64,000 nucleotides of DNA from contig DATDCV010000506.1 in the NCBI GenBank assembly GCA_036524155.1, positions 10,204-74,203 on the forward strand, written 5' to 3'. This stretch comes from DATDCV01 sp036524155 (GTDB lineage Bacteria > Verrucomicrobiota > Verrucomicrobiia > Limisphaerales > UBA8199). The position numbers and the translations under genes are program-made. Shown here in pieces: positions 34,210 to 42,458 of this stretch. Numbering within the stretch: position 1 is the first letter of the stretch; the number at the start of each line of letters is the position of its first letter. The notes under the pieces were generated by a model. It ran no database searches and was not told the origin of the DNA. It was given only the letters and a program-made list of their open reading frames with translations.

Positions 34210-35529
34210 ATGGTCTGGCGTGAAAGCGCATCTCCGGGCTCAGGCCAGGGCAGCATAAAAGCCAACTGGATCAGGGTTGGTGTGGCGGCGGCGCTCTGCT
34301 TCTGTGTCCTTCGTGCCTGGCCCCAGCAAACCAATACGGCTGAGGCTGCGGTTCAGTTTCAGGACGACCCGGCGGCGCACCGGCTCTACGAGGAGATGAT
34401 CCAGGCCATGCGCAAGGCGACGACCTTGTCGTGGAGCGGAGAGACCCGGTGGAAGACTGTCGGACGATTTGTAACCACTAGCACCTATCATATCTGGCTC
34501 AAGAAGCCCAATTACGCCCGAGTCGAGATGACACGCCCAGGCCAGAAGCAACCCGGCGGCCTCCTGGTCGGGGATGGGGATTACTTCTGGATTTACTGGC
34601 CGGGGGGCAAGTTCCGCTACGGATGGGAAAAGAGCGGCAAATATGCCGAGGAATACGAAAAGTACCAGAAAAAGTACTTCATGAAGACACGGACGCCAGT
34701 GGGGAGGCACTCCATTGGGCACGAGGTCTTTGGCAATATGGGACTGATGACCATCATTGATCCGAGCACCTTTCACGGGTACACCGATTCGCTCCAGGCC
34801 TACATTGACGGCGTGAAGAGTCTTGGCACCAACACCCTCGGTGGTGAGTTGTGTGATGGGATCGAGGTGAGCATCATGAAACACCAGCGTTGTTGGGAGC
34901 TGTGGGTGGCGAGGAAGGATCGGTTGCCGCGCAAGTTGACGCAGATCCTCCGGGTGATGGATCAGGAAGCTATTTGGGAGGAATCGTGGTCGGACGTGGT
35001 GGTGGATGCGGAAATCTCCAACGATCGCTTTGCCTGGTCTCCGCCTCAGGACTGGAAAGAGTGGAAGATGCCTGACATCCAAGAGAGTCTTTTGAAACCC
35101 GGCACGACTGCGCCGGACTTCGAATTGGCCGCGCTAAACGGGGGCAAGCTCAAGCTGTCCAGTTTCCGGGGCCAGATTGTCTGGCTTAACAAGTGGCGGT
35201 GTGGCTGACCGGCTTGCCGCGAGGAGACAAGGAGTCTCCAGGAGCTTTACGAGAAGTATCACGACAAAGGATTGGTCGTTTTGGGAGTGAACGTGGCGGA
35301 TAGCCGCAAGATCGCCCAGGATTATCTCAAAGAAAACCACGTGACGTTTCCGATTATTCTCGACGTTTCACCAGCGGGGAGGGCGGCGATGAACCAGTAT
35401 CTGGCCCTGCCCGATTTGGGGGGTGACCCGATGACTTACGTCATTGGCCGGGACGGAAAAATCGTCGACGGGTGGTTCGGTTACGATCCCGCCAGGACCA
35501 GGGCGGCTGTGGGCAAACTGGGTTTGTGA
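34210..35529 (+). CDS. Predicted selenoprotein: LolA/DUF2092-like domain plus TlpA-like thioredoxin domain with UxxC
   Basis: Read through the in-frame TGA at 35206-35208, the frame gives 439 residues. Signal peptide (VGVAAALCFCVLRAW); residues about 50-290 resemble an outer-membrane lipoprotein-sorting-like domain (TRWKTVGRFVTTSTYH, GDGDYFWIYWPGGKF). Residues about 300-439 are redoxin/TlpA-like (APDFELAALNGGKLKLSS). The TGA is codon 333, exactly where the first Cys of CxxC lies: NKWRCG-U-PACREE. The cis-proline P407 (GDPMTYVIG) and the rest of the fold continue undamaged for 106 codons. A hairpin GGAGAC-AAGGA-GTCTCC begins 15 bases after the TGA. Alternative: a Cys-to-stop mutation; then the protein would end at 35208. 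Confidence 0.7.
35223..35239 (+). promoter_or_regulatory. Candidate bacterial SECIS-like hairpin
   Basis: GGAGAC (35223-35228), loop AAGGA, GTCTCC (35234-35239), starting 15 bases after the in-frame TGA. Bacterial SECIS elements are small hairpins directly downstream of the UGA with a short G-containing apical loop; spacing fits, the loop sequence only partly. Confidence 0.4.
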
Positions 35530-35788
35530 GCATCCAGATCCTAAAGGGCCAAGCTCACTGCTCATAATAACTGACTGCACGGCATCTATCCGTGCTGCCC
35601 GATTGCGAGCCGCGGGCTCAAGCATGGATGTGTTATGACCCGTATCCTCACCTGAACCTCGTTACTGCGGCGCCAACCGCCGCTCGTCGATCGGGCTGCC
35701 ACCTCGCAGATCTTTCCAGGGACGTCCGCCATAATCGTTGGCCCGCTGCACCAATTTGTCACTGAACAGCCGCTCCGCCTGCGCCAGG

Positions 35789-37114
35789 TCAGCCTCCCCA
35801 AAGCGGCTCAACATTCGAGGCGTTCCAGGCGTTCCACCTGGCCTGGAGTTCCGCCACTTTGTCCGGCAGTTCGGCGGCAAGGTCCCTGGTTTCCCCGATA
35901 TCGGCGCGCAGGTTGTAGAGTCTGGGCGGGGTGACCCCCTGCTTGTTGCGGCCGGTGCGGGTGTCGGCGTTCAGGTCATAGCGGACCAGTTTGAAGTCGC
36001 CTGAGCGGACGGCCATCTGCTGTCCGAAACGCCAGAAGAGCGCGTCGTGCGGGTGGCCGGTCTTCTCGCCGCTGAGGAAAGGGAGGAGGTTGACACCTTC
36101 GAGTTTCCAGTCGGCTTTGGGGTCGACGGCGGCGGCGGCCAGGGCGGTGGTGTGTAGGTCGAGTTGGATGACCGGCTGGTCGTAGACCCCGGCTTTGATG
36201 TGGCCGGGCCAGGAGAGGATAAAGGGGACGCGGATGCCGCCTTCGAGGGTGGTGCGTTTGCTGCCGCGGAGGGGAGTGTTCCGGGATGCGTTGATGGTGG
36301 TTCCTGGCATCGTGGGGCCACCGTTGTCGCTGATGAAAGCGACGAGCGTGTTTCGATCCAGGCCGCAGTCGGTGAGTTTGCGGAGCACACGGTCGATGGC
36401 TTCATCCATGGCCAGCATCATGGCGTTGTAGGCGCGGCGCTGGGGGTCGGCCGCCTGGGGAAATTTCGCCAGGCGATCATCGGTGGCATTCATCGGAGTG
36501 TGGACGGCGTTGAAAGCCAGGTAAAGAAACCAGGGCTGGTTTCTATGCCGTTCGATGAACGCGGTCGCCTCGCGGCCGAAGGCGTCCGTGGTGTAATCCA
36601 GGTCTTTGACCTGTTGGGTGCCACGCAGGATGCCGTCGGCCTGGAAGTAGCTGTGCGCGCCGCCCAGGAAGCCGAAGAACTCATCGAACCCGCGTTTGAG
36701 CGGATGCATGGTTTCCTGCGACCCGAGGTGCCATTTGCCGACCAGGCCGGTCACATAACCGACGGCCTTAAGGTGATTGGCGAGGGTGGTTTCACTCAGA
36801 GGCAGTCCGGTATTGCGGCCGCCCGGGTTGAATTCGTGGCCGAAGCGGGTCTGGTAGCGGCCGGTGAGCAAACCGGCGCGGCTCGGCGAACAATAGGGGC
36901 CGCTGACGTAGCCGCTGGTAAACCGGACGCCTGAAGCGGCGAGGCGATCGATGGCCGGCGTCGGGATATCCTTGCAGCCGTGGATTCCGACGTCAGCGTA
37001 GCCCATATCATCCCCCACAATAATGAGGATATTGGGCCTGGAGAGGTCGGCCGCGAGAGCGGGGTCTGCCGCCGGATACAGCAGGGTCAGGAGCAGGAAG
37101 GCGATGCGTTTCAT
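35789..37114 (-). CDS. Secreted sulfatase (formylglycine-type)
   Basis: 441 residues with a signal peptide (IAFLLLTLLYPAADPALA). The N-terminal metal-binding pair is GDDMGYAD (Asp35-Asp36) and the formylglycine signature is CSPSRAGLLTGR with Cys75, to be oxidised by a maturase (not seen in the window). Further family landmarks: KWHLGSQE, SDNGG and HPHDALFWRFG. Hydrolyses sulfate esters of glycans or small molecules outside the cytoplasm. It ends VEPLWGG, a usual end for the family. A 50-codon frame overlapping and following the stop (35662-35814, minus) reads cleanly but was not recognised. Confidence 0.92.
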   Translation of the reverse strand: MKRIAFLLLTLLYPAADPALAADLSRPNILIIVGDDMGYADVGIHGCKDIPTPAIDRLAASGVRFTSGYVSGPYCSPSRAGLLTGRYQTRFGHEFNPGGRNTGLPLSETTLANHLKAVGYVTGLVGKWHLGSQETMHPLKRGFDEFFGFLGGAHSYFQADGILRGTQQVKDLDYTTDAFGREATAFIERHRNQPWFLYLAFNAVHTPMNATDDRLAKFPQAADPQRRAYNAMMLAMDEAIDRVLRKLTDCGLDRNTLVAFISDNGGPTMPGTTINASRNTPLRGSKRTTLEGGIRVPFILSWPGHIKAGVYDQPVIQLDLHTTALAAAAVDPKADWKLEGVNLLPFLSGEKTGHPHDALFWRFGQQMAVRSGDFKLVRYDLNADTRTGRNKQGVTPPRLYNLRADIGETRDLAAELPDKVAELQARWNAWNASNVEPLWGG

Positions 37115-37124
37115 GGTTGGGGCT

Positions 37125-38606
37125 TCAGCGGCTCGATGGTGTCACGAGTGGCGAGCCGGCGTCAAGTAATTTGATTCTGGAAAACGCTTCAAGCGCCACT
37201 TCCCGGGCGATCGCATGGCTGACGATAGGCTCGGGATAATCCCGGTTCAGCCGCAACCCGGCCCGGGAGAGAATTTCCGGCGGCGCTTGCCACGGTTTGC
37301 GCACCCATTCGTCAGGCAACCTCGCGAGTTCAGGACACCATTTGCGCACGTAGCCGCCGTGCGGGTCGAATTTCTCGCCCTGGCTGACGGGATTGAAAAC
37401 GCGGAAATAGGGCGCGGCATCCGCACCGCAACCTGCGGTCCACTGCCACCCGAGAGTGTTTTGCGCGAGGTCGGCATCCACCAATGTGTCCCAGAACCAG
37501 CGCGCGCCTTCCTGCCAGTCGGTCAGCAAGTCCTTCGCGAGAAACGACGCGACCACCATCCGCACGCGATTATGCATCCAGCCGGTCGTCCAAAGCTCGC
37601 GCATTCCGGCGTCGACGATCGGATACCCGGTGCGGCCCTCCCGCCATGCCTTCAGCCGGGCAGCGTCTTTGCGCCAGGCAAATCGCTTGAATTCCGCCCG
37701 CAGCGGTTCAGCGGGCGTGTGCGGAAAATGATAAAGCAGATGGTGCGCGAATTCGCGCCAGCCGACTTCAGCCAGAAACTGAGACCCGCGCCAAACCGCC
37801 TCCGGAAGCCCGCGTTTCGCCGCCATCCGGCGAAGTCCGTGCCAGACCTGGCGCGGGCTGATCTCGCCGAAGTGCAGGTGCGGTGAGAGCCGCGATGTGC
37901 CGGCGACATCGGGTCGGTTGCGTTGTTCGGAATAGTCCGCGAAGGCTTTTGCCAGGAAGACCTTCAAGCGCCGCGCCGCGCCCTCTTCACCGGGCTGCCA
38001 TGCGCGACGCAGCCCTTCCGCCCAGTCGACTTTGGGCTCAAGCCGCAGTTCCTCGAGCCGGAGCGACTTCGGCCATTTCGCCGGTGCCGATAGCCGCCGT
38101 GTCGCGGGCAAGGGCGATGCGGGCTCGGGCAACGCCAGGCAATGCGTCCAGAACGCTGTGAACACTTGAAATGGCTTCGCGCTCCTGTTTCGGACGGTCC
38201 ACGGCTCGTGTAACAGCGCGGCATTGAAGCTCTCAACCGCGAGGCTGTCGCCGCACAACGATTCCTTCAGTCTGGCATCGCGCGCGATGATGGTGGGCTC
38301 ATAGCGGCGATTCCAATAAACTGCGCCCGCCCCGATTTCCTGCGCAAGGCTTCGCAGAACTTCGCGCGCCGGCCCGCGCCGGATGATCAGCCGGGAGCCG
38401 CCCTCCCGCAGCCGAGCTTCGAGCGCACGCAACGATTGATGCAGCCACCACCGCGACGCGCCGCCCGGCGGCCAGGGCAGTTCCTCTTCCGGCGCCCAGA
38501 TGAACACCGGCACGACCGGGCCGCCGCGCTCAACGGCGGCCTGCAGCGCGGGATTGTCCGCCAGACGCAGGTCCAACCGGAACCAGTGGATCGTGGGCGT
38601 GGTCAT
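37125..38606 (-). CDS. phrB: Deoxyribodipyrimidine photolyase
   Basis: 493 residues. The N-terminal antenna-chromophore domain begins IHWFRLDLRLADNPAL and continues PVFIWAPEEE. The C-terminal FAD domain has SRLSPHLHFGEISPRQVW, EFAHHLLYHFP, GRTGYPIVDAGMREL, GWMHNRVRMVVASFL and WFWDTLVDADLAQNTLGWQW. These are the signatures of class I CPD photolyases, which reverse UV-induced cyclobutane pyrimidine dimers using light. Ends 10 bp before the sulfatase start on the same strand, though functional coupling is not implied. Start ATG 38604-38606. Confidence 0.95.
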   Translation of the reverse strand: MTTPTIHWFRLDLRLADNPALQAAVERGGPVVPVFIWAPEEELPWPPGGASRWWLHQSLRALEARLREGGSRLIIRRGPAREVLRSLAQEIGAGAVYWNRRYEPTIIARDARLKESLCGDSLAVESFNAALLHEPWTVRNRSAKPFQVFTAFWTHCLALPEPASPLPATRRLSAPAKWPKSLRLEELRLEPKVDWAEGLRRAWQPGEEGAARRLKVFLAKAFADYSEQRNRPDVAGTSRLSPHLHFGEISPRQVWHGLRRMAAKRGLPEAVWRGSQFLAEVGWREFAHHLLYHFPHTPAEPLRAEFKRFAWRKDAARLKAWREGRTGYPIVDAGMRELWTTGWMHNRVRMVVASFLAKDLLTDWQEGARWFWDTLVDADLAQNTLGWQWTAGCGADAAPYFRVFNPVSQGEKFDPHGGYVRKWCPELARLPDEWVRKPWQAPPEILSRAGLRLNRDYPEPIVSHAIAREVALEAFSRIKLLDAGSPLVTPSSR

Positions 38607-38639
38607 TGTGAACAGCGGGCTGATGACAACGCGGCCGTT

Positions 38640-38744
38640 TTAGATTGCCGCGTGCGACCCGGATGCAGGCCGGATGATCGGTGGGACGGCAATCACCGGC
38701 GGCACGCGCGGCGCCGGACGTGGACGGTTCTTCGGGTTCGTCAT
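38640..38744 (-). CDS. Pro-rich 34-residue small ORF, coupled to the lipoprotein gene
   Basis: Starts in an ATGA overlap with the stop of the lipoprotein gene and reads MTNPKNRPRPAPRVPPVI, then AVPPIIRPASGSHAAI, before TAA 38640-38642. Strong Pro/Arg content with alternating hydrophobics and a stop-start overlap argue for possible translation, but there is no homologue I can name and GC-rich DNA easily gives such frames. Confidence 0.35.
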   Translation of the reverse strand: MTNPKNRPRPAPRVPPVIAVPPIIRPASGSHAAI

Positions 38745-39298
38745 TTCGCCGCGACGGACCAATAAGACATCTGTTCTTTGGGCTGATATGCTTGCGGGGT
38801 CCCAGCGGTCAGGCCGATCTGAAAGACCTGCTGCGGTTGGGCGCTGGTTTTTGTCACGCGTCGAGTAGCCCGGGCCGTCGACCGGTACTCGTACGACTGC
38901 CCCACTACGGAGGCCGAACCGGCCGGAGCCAGGGTGACGTGCACAGGAGTGACTCTCGCGTCCGCCACCTGCACTACCACGGTTTGTGGTCCCGTGGTGG
39001 TTTGGTTGCTGAACCAGACTTCGAAACGATATGTTCCCGGCGGGGCAGCCAGCCGGAGGACGTTTCCCGGGATCGGCTTGAACTCGGAGAATACCGTCCG
39101 CATTTCGCCGGTTGGTTCGCTTGCCCTGCGCACTTTCCAGCTTAGCTGGCCGCTGGAGTCGGTATAGAAATCCACGTAGCCGGTGTTCGCGCGTGGGACG
39201 GGAGGATTCAGGTCGCCGGTGCGACAACCGGCGCTCATCAGGCAAGCACTTGCAGCCAAGAGCGCAGCGCCGTTCCTCAGAAGTATCGTCGCGTTCAT
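38741..39298 (-). CDS. Hypothetical lipoprotein
   Basis: 185 residues with a lipoprotein signal (LAASACLMSAGC, Cys25 or so as the lipidation site). The mature part has a beta-sandwich character (TGYVDFYTDSSGQLSWKV, PPGTYRFEVWFSNQTT, VVVQVADARVTPVHVTL), like transthyretin/PEGA-type extracytoplasmic domains. No catalytic motif. Start ATG 39296-39298. Probably anchored to the outer or inner membrane facing the periplasm; role unknown. Confidence 0.75.
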   Translation of the reverse strand: MNATILLRNGAALLAASACLMSAGCRTGDLNPPVPRANTGYVDFYTDSSGQLSWKVRRASEPTGEMRTVFSEFKPIPGNVLRLAAPPGTYRFEVWFSNQTTTGPQTVVVQVADARVTPVHVTLAPAGSASVVGQSYEYRSTARATRRVTKTSAQPQQVFQIGLTAGTPQAYQPKEQMSYWSVAAK

Positions 39299-39460
39299 GC
39301 CGGTTTCCGCCGCCAGTTACAGTCGAGCTTTCATCACCACAGGTGGATTGGCTCCCTTTTACCTGAACCCGGCATTTCGTGCAAGCGGACGAAGTTACGC
39401 AGGCTTCAACATGGTGTGACGGGTTCACTCCGCAGTAAGAAATTGATGTCCGCCCTTAGG

Positions 39461-39570
39461 TATCCGCTCAGTCTTGGGGCGGAGCGCCGATTTTTAATCG
39501 GCTTAACCGCACCGACGGCCGCGTGTAAGCCGAGTGCAACTCGGCGCTCCGCCCCAAGACTGAGCGGATA
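39461..39570. repeat. Long inverted repeat, family D, copy 1
   Basis: TATCCGCTCAGTCTTGGGGC begins the left arm and its complement ends the right arm; an inner pair GCGCCGATTTTTAATCGGCTT / AAGCCGAGTGCAACTCGGCGC forms two sub-hairpins. CCTTAGG occurs on both outer sides (39454-39460 and 39574-39580), possibly a target-site duplication. A copy lies at 45813-45911. The rest of the gap 39299-39626 is empty. Confidence 0.85.
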
Positions 39571-39626
39571 CGTCCTTAGGCCGTTTCTTCTCCACAAAAC
39601 CGCCCGTTCGTGGTAGGTGTGCCGCC

Positions 39627-40817
39627 ATGTATCTCCACCGTGCTCAGCAGAGGGTGCGGGCGGCGTCTTTTCCCGACGAGTCAGATATTCACCCGTGCAC
39701 CGCCGAAGAGGTCGACGCACTGGAGGCTAAACTTGGCCAGCCACTGCCCGGCGCGGTCCGCGAGTTTCTCCTGTGGTGCGGCAAAGGTCTTGGGGAGATT
39801 TGGAGCGGGGCCCGGTGTCTGGATTACGACGAACTGATGAACCAGTTTGGCCTGGATGGCGCCCGGGAAAAACTCGCCGAAGCAGGGCTGGACACCTCGG
39901 TGCTGGAAAACGCCCTCGTAATCCAATTCGACGAAGATGCCCAGTTCTCTTTTGTGAAACTGAACGAGGGCGATGACCCGCCGGTATACGGCCTTAATGA
40001 GGGTGAACCGCTCGAGCGCCACTGCGACCATTTCAGCGATTACGTGAACCTCATTGTCGCGCAGGAGTTCGGTGTCACCCCGGACGACCAGCGGGAAGGA
40101 CCGGGAGCACCTGCCGACGCGGACGCGATGGGGTCTGCGGCCCAGGCGCAAACGGGAGAGGACATCATTCCTGCCGAGTGGCGGAGCGACCCGGCTTTGC
40201 GCGACGCGGATTTTGGATCCATGCCGCCCAGCATCCAACAGCAACTCGGCAAGCCCCAGGCCTCGTTCCGGGCGTCCTCCGCAAACGTGGTCGCCGGAGT
40301 CATATTCGGAGTGATCTTCCTCGGTTTCGGCCTGGTGCTGTCCATTTGGCTGTTGGTCCAGGCCGGCAAGACCGGATTCAACTTGCCATTCGTCGCCAAC
40401 CAGGGGATGTCCTGGGTTATCCTGCTTGTGGCGGAGCTGCTGAGCTGGGCTATGGCCGTTGTCGGCGTGGTGATGATTCGCCGTTTGCTGAAGACTTCCG
40501 GGGACTGCGTATTCGTCGGTGACGGAGGGCTGTGCCTGATGCGCAAGTCGACCTACGAAATGGTGCCCTGGTCCGCGGTGGCGGAAATTGAGGAGCTGGT
40601 TATTAAGGAACACGCGCCCGTCAAATGGGTTGGGGGCCTCATTCCCGCGGGAAAAGACCGCATGTATGATATGCGGATGAACAACGGGAAACATTTCCTG
40701 TTCAACAGCACAAACATCCGCAACCTCGCGCTGTTTCGCGCGATCCTGGAGCGGGTCACGTCGATCTACGGCATCCCCTGGTCGGTGTTGCAGAGCCGTG
40801 CTCCCGGCATGGTCTGA
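39627..40817 (+). CDS. SMI1/KNR4-domain membrane protein
   Basis: 396 residues. Residues about 15-150 are a SMI1/KNR4 domain (CTAEEVDALEAKLGQPLP, REFLLWCGKGLG, HCDHFSDYVNLIVAQEFG), a fold widespread in bacterial immunity proteins against secreted nuclease toxins. Two hydrophobic helices follow (VAGVIFGVIFLGFGLVLSIW and WVILLVAELLSWAMAVVGVV). The C-terminal part (DGGLCLMRKSTYEMVPWSAV, KHFLFNSTNIRNLALF) has the pattern of a PH-like domain. A SMI1-TM-PH arrangement is uncommon. No toxin gene is adjacent, so the immunity role is speculative. Confidence 0.8.
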   Translation: MYLHRAQQRVRAASFPDESDIHPCTAEEVDALEAKLGQPLPGAVREFLLWCGKGLGEIWSGARCLDYDELMNQFGLDGAREKLAEAGLDTSVLENALVIQFDEDAQFSFVKLNEGDDPPVYGLNEGEPLERHCDHFSDYVNLIVAQEFGVTPDDQREGPGAPADADAMGSAAQAQTGEDIIPAEWRSDPALRDADFGSMPPSIQQQLGKPQASFRASSANVVAGVIFGVIFLGFGLVLSIWLLVQAGKTGFNLPFVANQGMSWVILLVAELLSWAMAVVGVVMIRRLLKTSGDCVFVGDGGLCLMRKSTYEMVPWSAVAEIEELVIKEHAPVKWVGGLIPAGKDRMYDMRMNNGKHFLFNSTNIRNLALFRAILERVTSIYGIPWSVLQSRAPGMV

Positions 40818-41170
40818 CCGCCAGACATGATTTGCCCGGCATACATTGAACCCCTGCTGATTTGTCGGCGTGCTGCCTCCCTAAGAACCACGACACCAGG
40901 TGACACCTTGCTATTGAGACAACCTCCGGTACAACAAAAAAGCCGGATTTACCGGCTTTTCTGACACACGTTCTACACTCGAGAACATTAACAGCATACC
41001 AAAACGCCGTTTCCCTGCATGTCACCAATTGTGGGGACACGGGCAGGCTTCCGGCCGTTCTGTGGCGAATCCAGGACTATGAGGCTATATCGAGTATTGG
41101 TTCAGCGAGCGACCTCGCTCAAAGGCGTGGCCTGGTCTGAGACTGGGCGGGACGCGCATTCCGAACGGGT
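40818..41170. other. Intergenic region with terminator
   Basis: About 350 bp without a recognised gene. The only clear element is the terminator at 40938-40960. A minus-strand frame at 40756-41040 has Cys-rich composition and no familiar family. Confidence 0.45.
40938..40960. terminator. Rho-independent terminator (bidirectional)
   Basis: AAAAGCCGG-ATTTA-CCGGCTTTT. The plus-strand side has four T, the minus-strand side six (from the A-run at 40936-40941), so it is stronger for minus-strand transcription. It lies 120 bp after the SMI1 gene. Confidence 0.8.
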
Positions 41171-42319
41171 ATGGCAAAGGTGATTGAAATTGGCGTGCCG
41201 GTCGATGAAATCGAGCGGCGCAGAGAACGCGTGCTGAGGGCGAAGCGATTCGAAACCACCGACCGGGTCCCGGTCATTCCCGCGCTCGCTCACCGGTTTC
41301 TGGTGCCGCAGGTGGGCGTGTCGTTCCGGGACTACTACAGCGACCCGGAGACGATGTTGCGGACGCAGATCCTGGCCCAAAAATGGCTGATGGAGAACAT
41401 CCGCACCGACGCCTACTCGATCACCGGCGCGTGGGTGGGGGCGTGGACCGATTTCCAGAACACGTTTGAGGCGGGGAGCTTGGGCTGCGAAGTCGTTTTT
41501 CCCGAGGATGACATTCCGTGGGTGGGCAGGCCCTGGGTAAAAACGGAGAAAGACCTTCGGGCGCTGGAGCGCATGGACTACCTCAACAGCGGGCTGAACG
41601 CGCGCCAGGTGGCCTACCGAAAAGCCATGATGGCGGTCGCTGACAAATACCCAGTGCGGTTTCAGGGCGGCCCGGTTTTCTACCCGGGACAAAACCCGGC
41701 GCTGACCCATACTTCGGACGGACCGTTCGGGGTCGCCGGCGACTTGATGGGACAGACGGAAATCTTCGAGGCAGTGGCCGCCGCTCCCGACTTTGTTCGC
41801 GAGTTGCTGCGAATTGTCACCGACAAGATGATCGCTTACCTGGATTTTTGTTGGGAGGAGGAACGCCTGCCAAGGCCGCGGGATTTTGCCTGGACCGACG
41901 ACCTGGCGGTCTCATTATCCGAGAGGCAGTTCCGGGAGATCGTGCTGCCGGCGGAGGAAAGGCTGCGGTTCCATTTCGATGGCTGGCTATCGCTGCACAT
42001 GTGCGGCAACACCGGCCACCTGCTGGAAATATTCCGTGATGAACTGCGGATCCATGAGTTGCAGGGTTTCGGCTACCAGGTGGATCTCGACACCGTGGCG
42101 TCCATCCTGGGCGGAAAGGTCGTCCTGATCGGAAATGTCAACCCGATGCTGATTCATTCCGGCACGCCGGAAGCGGTGCGTGAGGCGACGCGGCGGGTCA
42201 TCGAGAAACTGGGAGGGTCTCGGGGTTTGATCATCCAGGATGGAAATAATATTCCACCCGGCACACCGGTCCGGAACATCAACGCGATGATGGAGGCGGC
42301 GGAGAGCTACGCGCGGTAG
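41171..42319 (+). CDS. Uroporphyrinogen decarboxylase-family protein
   Basis: 382 residues with the URO-D barrel pattern: RRERVLRAKRFETTDRVPVI near the start, ADKYPVRFQGGPVFYPG, HFDGWLSLHMCGNTG and GGKVVLIGNVNPMLI, and the end GLIIQDGNNIPPGTPVRN. It lacks the strict HemE substrate motifs, and this paralogous branch includes cobalamin-dependent methyltransferases (MtaA/CmuA type) and uncharacterised enzymes of Verrucomicrobiota. Cys in HMCGNTG could be a zinc ligand. Function is therefore family-level only. Start ATG 41171. Monocistronic by context. Confidence 0.85.
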   Translation: MAKVIEIGVPVDEIERRRERVLRAKRFETTDRVPVIPALAHRFLVPQVGVSFRDYYSDPETMLRTQILAQKWLMENIRTDAYSITGAWVGAWTDFQNTFEAGSLGCEVVFPEDDIPWVGRPWVKTEKDLRALERMDYLNSGLNARQVAYRKAMMAVADKYPVRFQGGPVFYPGQNPALTHTSDGPFGVAGDLMGQTEIFEAVAAAPDFVRELLRIVTDKMIAYLDFCWEEERLPRPRDFAWTDDLAVSLSERQFREIVLPAEERLRFHFDGWLSLHMCGNTGHLLEIFRDELRIHELQGFGYQVDLDTVASILGGKVVLIGNVNPMLIHSGTPEAVREATRRVIEKLGGSRGLIIQDGNNIPPGTPVRNINAMMEAAESYAR

Positions 42320-42378
42320 GAAGGGTCTTGATCCTGCCCTAAATCGTGCTTTCGACCTTAATCTCCCGACAGGCAGAG

Positions 42379-42458
42379 CAGGAGCAAGAGCAAGAGCAAG
42401 ATTTCGGCGATCGTCGCCCTCCCGCTGGTATTTGCTCTTGGGCTTTATCTTGCTCTTG
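42379..42458. repeat. CAAGAG-type inverted microrepeat
   Basis: GAGCAAGAGCAAGAGCAAGAT on the left (to 42402) pairs imperfectly with ATCTTGCTCTTG at 42447-42458. The right arm overlaps the 3' end of the AbiEi-like gene, so the hairpin could mark the end of that transcript and of the convergent URO-D transcript. Confidence 0.5.

Noticed and set aside
35662..35814. 50-codon minus-strand frame after the sulfatase (AERLFSDKLVQRAND, PWKDLRGGSPIDERRL)
   Set aside because: Reads well but overlaps the sulfatase end and matches nothing known; could be a frameshifted tail or chance.
35789..35814. Second selenocysteine candidate at the sulfatase stop
   Set aside because: The frame after that TGA soon meets another stop and has no family sequence.
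39461..39570. CRISPR-like repeat unit
   Set aside because: Repeats are single palindromes far apart with no spacer array.
41171..42319. HemE (uroporphyrinogen decarboxylase of heme synthesis)
   Set aside because: Only the fold-level pattern is present, and no other heme gene lies nearby; family-level call kept.
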